From contig JAABSX010000025.1 of the NCBI GenBank assembly GCA_011390205.1, positions 1 through 56,320 of the forward strand: 56,320 nt of DNA, read 5' to 3'. The position numbers were made by a program, and so were the translations under genes. The DNA is from Microscillaceae bacterium. GTDB lineage: Bacteria > Bacteroidota > Bacteroidia > Cytophagales > Microscillaceae. A model generated the notes under the pieces. The model did not search any database. It was not told the DNA's origin and worked only from the letters and a program-made list of their open reading frames with translations. Shown here piece by piece: positions 25,645 to 35,281 of the stretch (position 1 is the first letter of the stretch; each line of letters opens with the position of its first letter).

Positions 25645-26046
25645 ATGGAAATTAGCCTTACAACACCTGCTTTACTTTTCCCTGCCATTTCATTACTCCT
25701 ATTGGCATATAGCAACCGCTTCTTGGCAATTGCAGCCCTGATTAGAAGCTTGCACTCTCAATACCAAGCCAATCCTACTGACAACATCATCGGTCAGATT
25801 AAAAACCTAAGAAGACGTATGTTTCTAATCCGAAATATGCAGGCATTCGGGGTCAGCAGTTTATTTTTATGTGTCTTGTGTATGTTTATTTTGTTTGAAG
25901 GGTATCATATCACAGGAGAGTATGTATTTGGGGTAAGTCTTATCCTTTTGATGCTCTCGCTGGGTTTATCTGTTTGGGAAATTCAGATTTCGGTCAAAGC
26001 CTTGAATATTCAACTAAATGACCTAGAGTATAAACAAAAGCCGTAA
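25645..26046 (+). CDS. DUF2721-family membrane protein
   Basis: 133 residues that match the DUF2721 layout. A hydrophobic N-terminal helix (about 7-32, PALLFPAISLLLLAYSNRFL) comes first. A polar stretch with the typical RLRRRMFLIRNMQAFG-like motif (residues 55-72) follows. Two more membrane helices close the protein (about 72-92 and 96-113, with WEIQISVKALNIQLNDLE at the cytosolic end). Function unknown for the family. It starts 27 bp after the SpoIIE phosphatase stop in the same direction, so the two are likely cotranscribed. Confidence 0.75.
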   Translation: MEISLTTPALLFPAISLLLLAYSNRFLAIAALIRSLHSQYQANPTDNIIGQIKNLRRRMFLIRNMQAFGVSSLFLCVLCMFILFEGYHITGEYVFGVSLILLMLSLGLSVWEIQISVKALNIQLNDLEYKQKP

Positions 26047-26086
26047 ATCAAAGCAAAAAAATACACCTCCCTGTCAAAATCTTCTT

Positions 26087-26094
26087 TAACTTTG
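26087..26094 (+). promoter_or_regulatory. Putative -7 element of the ABC exporter
   Basis: TAACTTTG matches TAnnTTTG, 42 bases before the ATG at 26137. Its position argues against the longer in-frame start at 26092. Confidence 0.45.
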
Positions 26095-26136
26095 CAGGGC
26101 TATTGTCAGTTATGGAGTAGCAAATCAAAAGAAATT

Positions 26137-27972
26137 ATGGCAAGGAATAATTCGAAAAAAACAAGTAACCCAGAAGACGAAAAAGTAAAAGTAACCCGCT
26201 CAGGGCTCAAAAAAGCACTTCGCATCTATAGCTATGTCCTGCCCTACCGCTTTATATTTGGTATCGGGATGATTTTCTTAGTCTTTTCTACCCTTACCTC
26301 CCTCATGGTACCTCTTTTGGCAGGAAAATTTCTGGATGTCGCCATTGGCAATACAGATGCACTCTTTACGAGCATCACACGTGTTGCACTTATTTTTGCG
26401 GGCATTCTGATACTGCAGGCTATTTTCTCATTTTTCAGGATTTACCTCTTCGCTGTGGTCAGTGAGAAGGCCATGGCAGATATTCGCTCTTACCTCTATG
26501 CCAAGATTATCTCTCTCCCCTTAGGTTTTTTTGAGCAAAAAAGAGTAGGAGAACTCAATAGCCGCATTACTTCTGATGTTACACAGCTTCAAGAGGCATT
26601 TTCATTTACTTTAGCTGAATTTTTTAGGCAGGTCATGACCATCCTCTTAGGCACTACTTATCTCTTCTTTATCTCTACCAAGCTCACCTTGTTTATGGTC
26701 AGTACTTTTCCTATTTTGGTCATTGCGGCAGTGGTGTTTGGGCGGTTTATCCGCAAGCTTGCCAAGCAATCACAAGATGCGTTGGCGCAGTCTAACATCG
26801 TGGTAGAAGAAACTTTCCAATCTATATTGGCAGTAAAGGCATTCACCAATGAGTTTTTTGAAATCAACCGCTACCGAAAATCCCTAGATATTGTGGTGAA
26901 TACAGCCCTACGTGTCTCAAAATTTAGAGGGGTTTTTGCCTCTTTTGTCATTGCGGTTTTGTTTGGGGCTTTGGTGCTGGTGCTTGCCTACGGAGCAAGT
27001 CTGGTGAGTGCCAAAGAAATGTCAGTAGGTGAGCTCACCACCTTCATCGTGCTTTCTGCCTTCATCGGAGGATCTATGGGCGGGCTTAGCGAGCTATACG
27101 GGCAGCTACAGAAGGCCATCGGGGCATCTGAAAGAATCTTAGAAATCATGGACGAAGATTCGGAGATAGAAACAGACCCTAAAAACACACCCAATCAGAT
27201 TTTCCCAAAGATTACAGGTGATATTTCTTTTAAAGATGTAAGATTTACGTATCCTACTCGCCCTGATATACAAGTACTTAACGGACTCAATATAGACATA
27301 GAGGCAGGACAAAAAATAGCTCTGGTAGGGCACAGCGGAGCGGGCAAATCTACCATTATACAGCTCCTGAGCAGATACTACACACTACAAAGTGGTACTA
27401 TTTCTATTCACCAAAAGAACCTGAGCGAGTATAACCTCACACAGCTTAGACAAAATATAGGGGTGGTCCCTCAGGAGGTCATCCTTTTTGGAGGCACTAT
27501 CCGTGAAAATATAGCCTACGGAAGACCAAATGCCACTGATAAAGAAATCAAAACAGCAGCCAAACAAGCCAACGCCTGGGAATTTATCAGCACATTTCCC
27601 GAAGAACTAGATACGCTCGTAGGAGAAAGAGGAGTCAAACTATCAGGCGGACAGAGGCAGCGTGTGGCCATTGCTAGAGCCATCCTCAAAGACCCTAGCA
27701 TCCTTATCTTAGATGAAGCCACTAGCTCACTAGATGCTGACTCCGAAAGGCTCGTACAAGATGCCCTAGATTTGCTGATGAAAAACCGCACAACCATCAT
27801 CATAGCACACCGCCTTGCTACTATCCGAAAGGTGGACAAAATCTATGTCATCAATCAAGGAGTAGTGGCAGAAGAAGGCACACACGAAGAACTCACAAGC
27901 CTAGAAGAAGGAATGTATAATCACTTAGTAAAGCTACAGTTTGAAACAAACACCCCTGTTACCTCTTCTTAG
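26137..27972 (+). CDS. ABC exporter half-transporter (fused permease and ATPase)
   Basis: 611 residues. The start at 26137 (MARNNSKKTSNPEDEK) was chosen because a promoter-like element overlaps the upstream alternative. An N-terminal six-helix type IV permease domain (about 30-330) includes GVFASFVIAVLFGALVLVLA. The ATPase domain (about 360-600) has Walker A GHSGAGKST, Q-loop VVPQEVILFGG, signature LSGGQRQRVAIARAIL, Walker B ILILDEATS and the switch histidine IIIAHRLATI. It works as a dimer, exporting lipids, peptides or drugs from the cytoplasmic side. The IRENIAYGRP region and overall order are close to the MsbA/ABCB10-like branch, but the substrate is not readable. A monocistronic unit. 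Confidence 0.93.
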   Translation: MARNNSKKTSNPEDEKVKVTRSGLKKALRIYSYVLPYRFIFGIGMIFLVFSTLTSLMVPLLAGKFLDVAIGNTDALFTSITRVALIFAGILILQAIFSFFRIYLFAVVSEKAMADIRSYLYAKIISLPLGFFEQKRVGELNSRITSDVTQLQEAFSFTLAEFFRQVMTILLGTTYLFFISTKLTLFMVSTFPILVIAAVVFGRFIRKLAKQSQDALAQSNIVVEETFQSILAVKAFTNEFFEINRYRKSLDIVVNTALRVSKFRGVFASFVIAVLFGALVLVLAYGASLVSAKEMSVGELTTFIVLSAFIGGSMGGLSELYGQLQKAIGASERILEIMDEDSEIETDPKNTPNQIFPKITGDISFKDVRFTYPTRPDIQVLNGLNIDIEAGQKIALVGHSGAGKSTIIQLLSRYYTLQSGTISIHQKNLSEYNLTQLRQNIGVVPQEVILFGGTIRENIAYGRPNATDKEIKTAAKQANAWEFISTFPEELDTLVGERGVKLSGGQRQRVAIARAILKDPSILILDEATSSLDADSERLVQDALDLLMKNRTTIIIAHRLATIRKVDKIYVINQGVVAEEGTHEELTSLEEGMYNHLVKLQFETNTPVTSS

Positions 27973-27988
27973 AATCTGAGCATCTAAA

Positions 27989-28029
27989 AAAGCTTTCTAC
28001 TCTCGTAAATGTCTGTTTTAGAAAGCTTT
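27989..28029 (+). terminator. Hairpin after the ABC exporter gene
   Basis: AAAGCTTTCTA (27989-27999) pairs with TAGAAAGCTTT (28019-28029), an 11-bp stem. No T tract follows, so termination is only possible. Confidence 0.45.
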
Positions 28030-28058
28030 CACTGAATATTTGGTAGTTCGTTTGCAGT

Positions 28059-28092
28059 TTTGGCATATTTTTAAAAAAAATCACTAACTTTG
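28059..28092 (+). promoter_or_regulatory. Bacteroidota promoter of the L31 gene
   Basis: TTTG (28059-28062) and TAACTTTG (28085-28092) are separated by 22 bases, matching the -33/-7 pattern. The start would lie about 50 bases before the L31 ATG. Confidence 0.65.
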
Positions 28093-28149
28093 CAACCTAA
28101 ATAATTTCTTGGGTCGTCATCCAATTAAAAAGATATAGCAAACAAAGTC

Positions 28150-28407
28150 ATGAAAAAAGACATTCATCCTAATTACCGTGAAGTAGTATTTTTAGACACT
28201 TCCGCAGATATTTCTTTCGTTACGCGCTCTACTGCTGAGACCAACGAAACCATCGAGCTTGATGGAAAGACCTTCCCTCTCATCAAAGTAGAGGTAAGTT
28301 CTGAATCTCACCCTTTCTATACTGGTAAGAAAATGTTCTTGGATACTGCAGGGCGTGTTGAGAAGTTTAACAAACGCTTCGGACAACGCAAAGAGAAAGA
28401 ATCATAA
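28150..28407 (+). CDS. rpmE2: Type B 50S ribosomal protein L31
   Basis: 85 residues. The N-terminus [16 protein letters not shown] and the segment [20 protein letters not shown] are typical of L31. There are no cysteines at all, so this is the zinc-free type B form (YkgM/RpmE2-like), which binds the large subunit near the central protuberance. In organisms with both forms the type B protein replaces the zinc form under zinc shortage, but here it may be the only copy. It is preceded by a good Bacteroidota promoter and ends before a strong terminator, so it is monocistronic. Confidence 0.93.
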   Translation: MKKDIHPNYREVVFLDTSADISFVTRSTAETNETIELDGKTFPLIKVEVSSESHPFYTGKKMFLDTAGRVEKFNKRFGQRKEKES

Positions 28408-28473
28408 TCTTCTTCTTTTAGATGTTTTGTCAGGCTTATTTTCTGACAAAATCCACATTTTGAAATTCATCTA

Positions 28474-28519
28474 AAATAAATAGCCTATCGAGATTATGCT
28501 CCTTAGGCTATTTATTTTT
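28474..28519 (+). terminator. Intrinsic terminator after L31
   Basis: A 14-bp perfect stem (28474-28487 with 28504-28517) is followed by T residues. A second hairpin (28425-28433 with 28443-28451) lies just upstream. Confidence 0.8.
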
Positions 28520-28542
28520 CTATAAGATTGATATATTTGGGC

Positions 28543-29718
28543 ATGAATATAATTCTTTTTGATTTACCCAAAATACGCCAAGCCCTGATGCCTTTGAGCT
28601 TGACTCGCCCCGTTGCTGAGTTTAAGGTCGGAATACTGACACTCAAAGAAAAATGGGAAAAAAGAATGCAAACAGCCATAAGCTATGCTACAGCTGCTTA
28701 TCTACAGGCAAAATATCCGTGCATTCTCTCAGAAGATAATCTATGCATCAATGCAGCAATTCTGCCAGATAACCAGCTCATAAAAGCACTAAAAGAACTG
28801 CCTAAAGAGTGCTGCCTAGAAAAAGACGGGCTCATCATAGGCATCCGCACCCGAAAGCTGCCCGAAGATTTTACGGTAATTTCTCCCTCATACAAAAAAC
28901 AAGGCTACCTCCACGAAATCAATGCTCTAAACCATCTTACAGATATTTTTGCGCTCAATGGTGCTCAGATTCAGGCAGATTTTAAACTCATTACGCAAGG
29001 AAGGGCATCGGCTGTGATTCAAGACCCCCATACGGTGCTGTATGGCAAAGAAAATATTTTTGTAGAGCCAGGTGTACGCATCAAAGCAGCTGTCTTAAAT
29101 GCCGAAGAAGGAGTCATCTACCTTGGCAAGAATGCACAAATCAGTGAGGGAAGTCTCATTCAGGGAAACTTTGCCTTAGGGGAAAGCTCCGTCATTAATC
29201 TTGGGGCAAAAATAAGACACAATACCAGTATTGGCCCTTTTTGTAAAGTAGGCGGAGAGGTCAGCAATTCAGTGTTTTTTGGATATAGCAACAAAGGGCA
29301 TGATGGCTTCTTAGGCAATTCTGTGCTAGGCACTTGGTGTAATCTAGGAGCAGATACCAATACCTCCAACCTCAAAAATAATTACAGCCATGTGCGCCTC
29401 TGGGATTATGCCACGCAAAGCTACCAAGACAGTGGGCAGATGTTTGTGGGGCTGATGATGGGAGACCATAGCAAGGCGGGCATCAACACGATGTTTAACA
29501 CTGGAACGGTGGTGGGCGTGAGTGCCAATATATTCGGAGGGGGCTTTCCACCCAAATTTATCCCGTCTTTTAGCTGGGGAGGCAGTGAGGGCTTGCAGAC
29601 TTTCCAGCTGGAGAAAGCCCTAGAAGTGGCAGCCCGTGTAATGGAGCGCCGCAAACAAACCCTTACACAAATAGAAAGCAATATTTTAGAAGAGATTTTT
29701 AATGCCTCAAAAGCGTAA
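28543..29718 (+). CDS. GlmU-like sugar nucleotidyltransferase family protein
   Basis: 391 residues. I chose the ATG at 28543 (MNIILFDLPKIRQALMPLSL). The N-terminal part (about 1-170) has the PLSLTRPVAEFKVGILTLKEKWE start seen in the Bacteroidota GlmU-like family. The C-terminal half (about 180-380) is a left-handed beta helix of hexapeptide repeats (VINLGAKIRHNTSIGPFCKV, SVLGTWCNLGADTNTSNL, HSKAGINTMFNTGTVVGVSA). The family is annotated as putative sugar nucleotidyltransferase. The canonical LGxGxGTR nucleotide loop is absent, so activity on UDP-GlcNAc is not assured. Cytoplasmic. It ends 39 bp from the convergent SiaB-family gene. Confidence 0.8.
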   Translation: MNIILFDLPKIRQALMPLSLTRPVAEFKVGILTLKEKWEKRMQTAISYATAAYLQAKYPCILSEDNLCINAAILPDNQLIKALKELPKECCLEKDGLIIGIRTRKLPEDFTVISPSYKKQGYLHEINALNHLTDIFALNGAQIQADFKLITQGRASAVIQDPHTVLYGKENIFVEPGVRIKAAVLNAEEGVIYLGKNAQISEGSLIQGNFALGESSVINLGAKIRHNTSIGPFCKVGGEVSNSVFFGYSNKGHDGFLGNSVLGTWCNLGADTNTSNLKNNYSHVRLWDYATQSYQDSGQMFVGLMMGDHSKAGINTMFNTGTVVGVSANIFGGGFPPKFIPSFSWGGSEGLQTFQLEKALEVAARVMERRKQTLTQIESNILEEIFNASKA

Positions 29719-29757
29719 GTGCTGCGGCACACTCTAGCCCTTTTGTGCCATACATCT

Positions 29758-30324
29758 TCACTCTGAAAGGTCATCTTCGGCATCTTTATGCACACGCACT
29801 GTGATAGAAAGAAGGCTGTGGTTGTCATCAATTTGTCTATGTTCCATTTGTAAAGGAAGTCTAGAGGTCAGTGCTACCTGAATCAAGCCAATGCCAGCCC
29901 CCTTGCTTCGGGCTTTTCGAGGGGCTTTGCGTTGTTCTCTTTTATGCTGTCTTAGGGCTTCTCTGTCTAGTGAATTGATAAGTCTGCAGTCTTCTAGCAT
30001 ATCTTGGACATATTGATTTTCTATGAGGTTTCCACAAGAGAAAATATAATGTTCGGGAGACTGTGTCAGCAAGATTGTTCCTATACTGTCTTGCCGATGG
30101 CTAAGGTTAATTTTTTCGGAAGAATAATACAAAATATTTTGAGCCAGCTCCATATAGATTGCAAATATTTTACGACTTGCGTGTATGTCATGGCTAAACT
30201 TGGTACGGATATCTTTGCTGATTTCTCTAAGGATAACATCTGATACTGGACCACGGTAGCAAATCATCACATTGGGTTGCTTGGTAAGTTGATAATACTC
30301 AAATAAACTAAATGCCTCTGACAT
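29758..30324 (-). CDS. SiaB-family protein kinase
   Basis: 188 residues. The helical N-terminus and the GHKL-like features IYMELAQNILYYSSEK (N-box equivalent) and SKGAGIGLIQVALTSRLPL (glycine-rich ATP lid) match the Bacteroidota SiaB-like kinases. In Pseudomonas SiaB phosphorylates the anti-sigma-antagonist-like SiaC, and the phosphatase SiaA reverses it, which in turn controls a diguanylate cyclase. Here a SpoIIE phosphatase of the SiaA type is encoded at 24151-25617. No SiaC-like or cyclase gene is in the window. Cytoplasmic. The functional link is inference from the known system. Confidence 0.78.
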   Translation of the reverse strand: MSEAFSLFEYYQLTKQPNVMICYRGPVSDVILREISKDIRTKFSHDIHASRKIFAIYMELAQNILYYSSEKINLSHRQDSIGTILLTQSPEHYIFSCGNLIENQYVQDMLEDCRLINSLDREALRQHKREQRKAPRKARSKGAGIGLIQVALTSRLPLQMEHRQIDDNHSLLSITVRVHKDAEDDLSE

Positions 30325-30430
30325 GGTCTGCTATTTTTTAGGGTTGGTTAAATCAGGGCAGCTTTATTAAGTTATCAAAATAAGGCTACCCTGAATAGAG
30401 ATTTTTAATAAAACCTCACTTCACTATTCA

Positions 30431-31693
30431 CTAGAAGCGAGGGATGTTATCTTCACGTGCTTTCATATCCTCTATGGCTACATTTTTTAGGTACGCATCT
30501 ACGAGCAGTTTGTATCGCTCATTGAGGTCAAATATTTTTTTAGAAATTTTGGTGGCATCATCACTTAAGTTTGTGGCATTGTTAAGAATCACCACTACAT
30601 TGTTGTGGTAAGTAGAAAGCGTAGTGAGGTATTCGTTGTAAAGTTTTTCTACCTCTTCAGCGATAAACGAAACCTTGCTGCGGGACACAAGTGGAAACAC
30701 AAAACGCTTGGACAAGAAATCATAACTATTGCTATTTTTAACCTCTACTTGTTTGATATACTCTTGCACAGTGATGTAATTATAATGTCTACGCACCATG
30801 CTGTTCATATCTAGCCCCTCTAAGCTAGGTGCATTGTTGGGGGTATAAATGTCATAAATTTGTTCTCTGACAAAATTAGTAGCAAGCTTTCGGACTGATT
30901 CTGACTTAAGTTTGAGGTTATTAAGGTTAAAATCTAAATCACGACTTGCTTTGGCAAGTGCCTCATAATGTGCGGTATATCTCTGTAACTCTTTGGTAAA
31001 TGCTGTGAGGTCTGAGGTTTCGATGTCATCTTCTGTTACTGCCACACTATTGACCACATTAAAGATGGAGGTAATCGAGCTGACTGCAGGCACAGTAGAT
31101 ACGATGGCTTTGGTAAGTGGATTATTGACCAATGGATTATTAAGGATGCTTGAAATAATGCTTCTAAGTTTGCTTCCACCTTTTCGTGCAAATTTTCCTT
31201 TGATGATTTTCTCATCTACTATCTTGATGATAACTTTCTCTAAACTAAAGCCCAAGTCAGTGTTGGTAGGATTATTTAGCTCAAAGATAGAGTTAGAATA
31301 ATCAAGTGAAGACACTGAAAATTCTAGGGCATTGAGTCCAGTATTGACAGCCTCTACAAAGCTTGCTGCCCTGACCATGCTTTCTTTATTTCGCTCATAA
31401 AAATTTTGGTCAGAAATAAGTCCATCTTTTTTGATTTGTTTGAGCTGCTCGTTATTGCCTTGAGAGAGATTTTCTACAAATTTATACTTATCTTCTAAAC
31501 TGCTTAAAGAAGTTACGAGCTTGCCTTGCACATTTTCTGTGGCTTCGGATAGGCTAAGGTATCTAAGGTATAAATTGGCAATAGAGTCTGAAAGGGCTTT
31601 GGTTTTGGTAGAATCTACTTGTGCCTTTAGGCTAAACCCTATCATCAAAAAACCTATGGTAAAAATTGTAAATTGACGGTAAATTCGTTTCAT
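30431..31693 (-). CDS. Secreted coiled-coil-rich hypothetical protein
   Basis: 420 residues with a signal peptide (about 1-24, TIGFLMIGFSLKAQ). Long amphipathic helices dominate: ENVQGKLVTSLSSLEDKYKF, LQRYTAHYEALAKASRDLDF and a C-terminal ISKKIFDLNERYKLLVDAY. A short conserved-looking basic stretch near 165-180 (GKFARKGGSKLRSI) breaks the helices. It has no sorting tail, lipobox or enzymatic motif, and I do not recognise the family. It sits between SiaB and a T9SS subtilisin, on the same strand as both. A periplasmic or surface filament-like protein is possible, but that is speculation. Confidence 0.6.
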   Translation of the reverse strand: MKRIYRQFTIFTIGFLMIGFSLKAQVDSTKTKALSDSIANLYLRYLSLSEATENVQGKLVTSLSSLEDKYKFVENLSQGNNEQLKQIKKDGLISDQNFYERNKESMVRAASFVEAVNTGLNALEFSVSSLDYSNSIFELNNPTNTDLGFSLEKVIIKIVDEKIIKGKFARKGGSKLRSIISSILNNPLVNNPLTKAIVSTVPAVSSITSIFNVVNSVAVTEDDIETSDLTAFTKELQRYTAHYEALAKASRDLDFNLNNLKLKSESVRKLATNFVREQIYDIYTPNNAPSLEGLDMNSMVRRHYNYITVQEYIKQVEVKNSNSYDFLSKRFVFPLVSRSKVSFIAEEVEKLYNEYLTTLSTYHNNVVVILNNATNLSDDATKISKKIFDLNERYKLLVDAYLKNVAIEDMKAREDNIPRF

Positions 31694-31802
31694 GTTGTTG
31701 TTTTTTTATTAAGTGTTTTAAATTAAAGAATTGCTAGTATATAAAAAATAAAACATAAGAAAAACTTTCTTTTTATTTTATCTGCCCAGCCAAGAGAGGC
31801 CT

Positions 31803-34800
31803 TTATTGCTTTATCAGTTTGTGCAAACTTTGCTGCCCTGTGGGGTGTGTAATCTTCAGAAAATAGACCCCTGTGCTGAGTGCAGGCATCGGAGCCGCCT
31901 GAGGCCCAGTTGCTTGGCTTCTCCAAGTCCATTGGTACATGCTTTGCCCTTGTGCATTGGTGATTTCGGCAGAGAGTGTTTCTTCACTTAAATGATTAAT
32001 TTCTATCCAGAGTTTATCCTGAATCGGGTTAGGATAGACCTTTACGGATGCCCCCACAAACGGGGCAAGGCTTGTGGGAATTTCACGCTCCACAACATTC
32101 AAAAGCTGGCTGGTATAATCACTGCAGTTGGCAGCATTCTGGCTTATCAGTTTGACTTCATAAACCCCTACCTCTGCAAAAGATACTTGAGGAGACTCAC
32201 TTTGTGCATATGTGCCATTGATAAAGCCAATAGACGCATTGGGTGCTTCCCCTGAACGATTGATTTGCCACTCCCACGCCGTACCGTCTGCTGAGCTGCT
32301 GCTGAGCGAGAGCTCATCTTCAAAACTGAGGTCTATTTCGGTTTTGCTCATCTCAAAAGAGGCTTTGTGGCTACTCACAGAAATGAGTACTTCTAAGGCA
32401 GAGCTTTCAAATACCTCATCTATACAAGTGATATAAATGCGCTGGTTGGTTTCTAATGCATTGATAGTGAGCGTGCTGCCTGTGCTGAGCAGGATACTGC
32501 CTGTCTGGCTAGGCGGTGCATTGTAAAACCTGAATACATTTCCATTGCTAGGGCGAAGTGTGATACTCTCTCCCTTACAAATAAAAATAGGCTCGAGGAC
32601 AGGCAATGGACTGGTATTGAGGGCGATATACCTGTCTGCCAAGGCTTGAGCATTGATTTTCAGTGCCTCAAGCCCATCTGCTGCCACGATTACAAAAGCG
32701 ATTTTTTTGCCAGGGCCTGGACTGAGATTTTTAACAGTAACCCCGATGGTATGTGCTACATCTGCCCCTTGCCCTAGATTGCCTGCACTTGTATTTTGGA
32801 TACCTCCAGAGATTGCCTGAAACTTTTCTGCATCCGTAAACCCATCTGTAACCTTGATACTGCTCACATCATCAAAGGCATAAAAATTAACTCCTTGTGA
32901 GGGTGTAATCACTTGAATACCCATAAAAGCACTTCCTGAGAAGGAATTTCTGACATAGCCTAAATTTTGTGAGGCTACCCAGCCTGCTCGGTTATTTATT
33001 TCTTGATAGACACTCCAGTCTGCAAAAATAGCTGCATAAAGGCTATCAATGCGTGTATTGTTAAGGTTGCGTAATTGGTATTCTATGACGTGCCCTTTTT
33101 GGAGGTTCGCCTCATTCCAAGAGTAGGTTTTTTGGGTTACTTCCACGCCTATTCTATTGTTATTGTTACTAAAATCTTCAAAGACAGCTTCTGTTTCTAG
33201 GTATGTATTGGCTTGGTAAGCAATGGGTCTAAAGTGCTTTTGAGTAGTAAAATCTTGATTAATGCCATTGAAAGCATTGCGGGTAGCGTCAGAAACCCTT
33301 TCCGCACTTGTCGCAATGATGAGCCCTGCTTCGCTGAGCTGAGAGGGGTAATCATAAGCAAAACCAGACAGCTCAGGGTAGTTTTGATTGTCAATGCCAA
33401 GCCTTCCGTTGTCTGCCACAGAAAACAAACTCTGGTTAATATCCAAATGTCCTGGATTCATGAGTATCTTCTTTTTTTCGGTATAAGTATAAGTACCATC
33501 TTGGTAAGTAAACTCAAGCTGCACCACAGTATTGGCAGGTGCATTTGCCAATAATTCTACAGAAAAAGTAGCCTGAAAATCTGTATATTCACTTATGTTT
33601 CCTAGAGCAACTGTGCCATTTAATATCTGTATAAAAGGAGAAGAACTTGTGAGTGTAATGCTGAGATTATCTAGAGTGTTGAGTTGATTTTTAAAATCAC
33701 AGACAAAATCACTGACTGTGTCTCGAAACAAAAAACCCCTTTGCCCTGCACTGAATATGTAATCTTCTAAAGTAATCGCTTTGAGTGGGTCTGAGAGCAT
33801 CCGCTCCATGTTAAGCCTGCCTGTTCCTAATTGGTCTATATATGCTTGGTTTTCAGCCAGTTGATAAATATCATCTGTGGTAGTCTTGAGCCTTGCAAGC
33901 ACTTGACTTGCGTGCCAAGTGGGGTATCTGGAGCGCAAAAGAGCTGCTGCACCTGCCACCAGTGGGCTGGCAAAGGAAGTCCCCGAAGCCCCTGCTGGGT
34001 TGCTGAGCACTCTAATGCCCTGCCCAGGTGCAGTAATATCTACTTTCTCATTAAAAGTAGAAAAATCTGCCTTAAAATCATTGGAGTTAGAAGCTGCCAC
34101 TGCCAAAACATTCTCATAAGATGCTGGATAAAAAAACTCGGTGGTATTGTCGTTGCCAGCGGCAGCCACCAGCACAATGCCCTCAGGAGTATATTGATAT
34201 GCTGTATTGATGACATCTTCCTCAAAAGCACTGGGCAAGCCCTTCCTCCCCCAAGACATATTAATGATTGCCGAGCCTTGTTTGGCAGCATATAAAATAC
34301 CTTGATACCCTTCAGTATAAGAGCCTAAATTGTCATCTGCGGCTACTTTGACAGCCAAAAACTTACAGTGGTAGCCCGTTCCTGCCGTACCCACCGAATT
34401 ATCAGGCACTGCCGAACTACAGAGTGCAACTACATGCCCATGCCCCCCTCCTGATACATCGTTGTCAGCATCATCAAATACATTTGCCTCATCTCCAGAG
34501 AGGTCATTGTTGAGGTCAGAGGGGGAATCAATTAATATAGGAGCTCGCACATTGTCAGTGAGGTCAGCATCTGCGATATCGAATCCATTGTCTGTAATTC
34601 CTATAAATACACTGGGGTCTCCTGTCTCTATATCCCAAGCCTGAAAGGCACGAATCTTAGTGAGGTGATACTGCTGGCCAGGAGCTACAAAAGGGTCATT
34701 GGGGACAATAAGCGGTGCATGGTTGGTATAAATAGGCTCTGCATAGAGAATGGCAGGGTCTTGCCTGAGCAAGTTAATCGCCTGTACTAAATCAACCTCT

Positions 34801-35132
34801 GGATTCAGCTTAAGCCGATAAATGAGGGGAAGCTGTTTTTCGTAGATAGACATTTGATAGGATTCTCTTTTTTGGAAAAGGGGAGAGTCTTTTGGAAATA
34901 ATGCTTTGGGCTGCTCTGAGGCTATTTTTTGAAGCACACTGAGTGGTACGCTGGCTTTTGCTTCTGCAAATTTTTTATCGGGGCTGGTGTCTTCTTGGCT
35001 TTTAAGTTTAAAGATGAGCTGATGAGGAGCACAGCCTGAGTAGTCAAAATCACTCGGCAGCGGTGTTTGTTGTTGGGCAAAGATAGGCGTAAAAATAGGG
35101 ATGAGAAACAAGATGGCTATCAATCTTTTCAT
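31803..35132 (-). CDS. T9SS-secreted subtilisin-like serine peptidase
   Basis: 1109 residues with a signal peptide (about 1-19, ending PIFAQQ). A propeptide-like region (20-150) leads to an S8 domain (about 160-425) with the Asp motif IGITDNGFD, His motif GGGHGHVVALCS and Ser motif GTSFASPLVAGAAALL, giving a complete catalytic triad. Large beta-rich modules follow. The last 90 residues are a type A sorting domain (VKVYPNPIQDKLWIEINH, then STGVYFLKITHPTGQQ). The protein would be exported by the type IX secretion system and anchored or released at the surface. The likely role is surface or extracellular proteolysis. A typical HGTHVAG is replaced by HGHVVAL, still keeping the His. Confidence 0.9.
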   Translation of the reverse strand: MKRLIAILFLIPIFTPIFAQQQTPLPSDFDYSGCAPHQLIFKLKSQEDTSPDKKFAEAKASVPLSVLQKIASEQPKALFPKDSPLFQKRESYQMSIYEKQLPLIYRLKLNPEVDLVQAINLLRQDPAILYAEPIYTNHAPLIVPNDPFVAPGQQYHLTKIRAFQAWDIETGDPSVFIGITDNGFDIADADLTDNVRAPILIDSPSDLNNDLSGDEANVFDDADNDVSGGGHGHVVALCSSAVPDNSVGTAGTGYHCKFLAVKVAADDNLGSYTEGYQGILYAAKQGSAIINMSWGRKGLPSAFEEDVINTAYQYTPEGIVLVAAAGNDNTTEFFYPASYENVLAVAASNSNDFKADFSTFNEKVDITAPGQGIRVLSNPAGASGTSFASPLVAGAAALLRSRYPTWHASQVLARLKTTTDDIYQLAENQAYIDQLGTGRLNMERMLSDPLKAITLEDYIFSAGQRGFLFRDTVSDFVCDFKNQLNTLDNLSITLTSSSPFIQILNGTVALGNISEYTDFQATFSVELLANAPANTVVQLEFTYQDGTYTYTEKKKILMNPGHLDINQSLFSVADNGRLGIDNQNYPELSGFAYDYPSQLSEAGLIIATSAERVSDATRNAFNGINQDFTTQKHFRPIAYQANTYLETEAVFEDFSNNNNRIGVEVTQKTYSWNEANLQKGHVIEYQLRNLNNTRIDSLYAAIFADWSVYQEINNRAGWVASQNLGYVRNSFSGSAFMGIQVITPSQGVNFYAFDDVSSIKVTDGFTDAEKFQAISGGIQNTSAGNLGQGADVAHTIGVTVKNLSPGPGKKIAFVIVAADGLEALKINAQALADRYIALNTSPLPVLEPIFICKGESITLRPSNGNVFRFYNAPPSQTGSILLSTGSTLTINALETNQRIYITCIDEVFESSALEVLISVSSHKASFEMSKTEIDLSFEDELSLSSSSADGTAWEWQINRSGEAPNASIGFINGTYAQSESPQVSFAEVGVYEVKLISQNAANCSDYTSQLLNVVEREIPTSLAPFVGASVKVYPNPIQDKLWIEINHLSEETLSAEITNAQGQSMYQWTWRSQATGPQAAPMPALSTGVYFLKITHPTGQQSLHKLIKQ

Positions 35133-35230
35133 AAAATCATCAAATACTAAAAGTGGGCAATTACGAAGTATAATTTTAAAGACGTTTTTTAAAGCAGTTT
35201 TGATTTATTTTTTTGAATGTGTCATCATTC

Positions 35231-35263
35231 AAAAAAAAACCTCGTACTGGTCTAGCACGAGGT
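35231..35263 (-). terminator. Intrinsic terminator of the CHU_C protein gene
   Basis: ACCTCGT (35239-35245) pairs with ACGAGGT (35257-35263). The A run at 35231-35239 is the U tract on the minus strand. Confidence 0.8.
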
Positions 35264-35281
35264 CTCTTGAGAAGGCAGTAT

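Noticed and set aside
33831..34295. A 154-residue cysteine-rich frame on the plus strand
   Set aside because: Lies wholly inside the subtilisin gene on the other strand, opposite its catalytic domain; the composition is that of a shadow frame.
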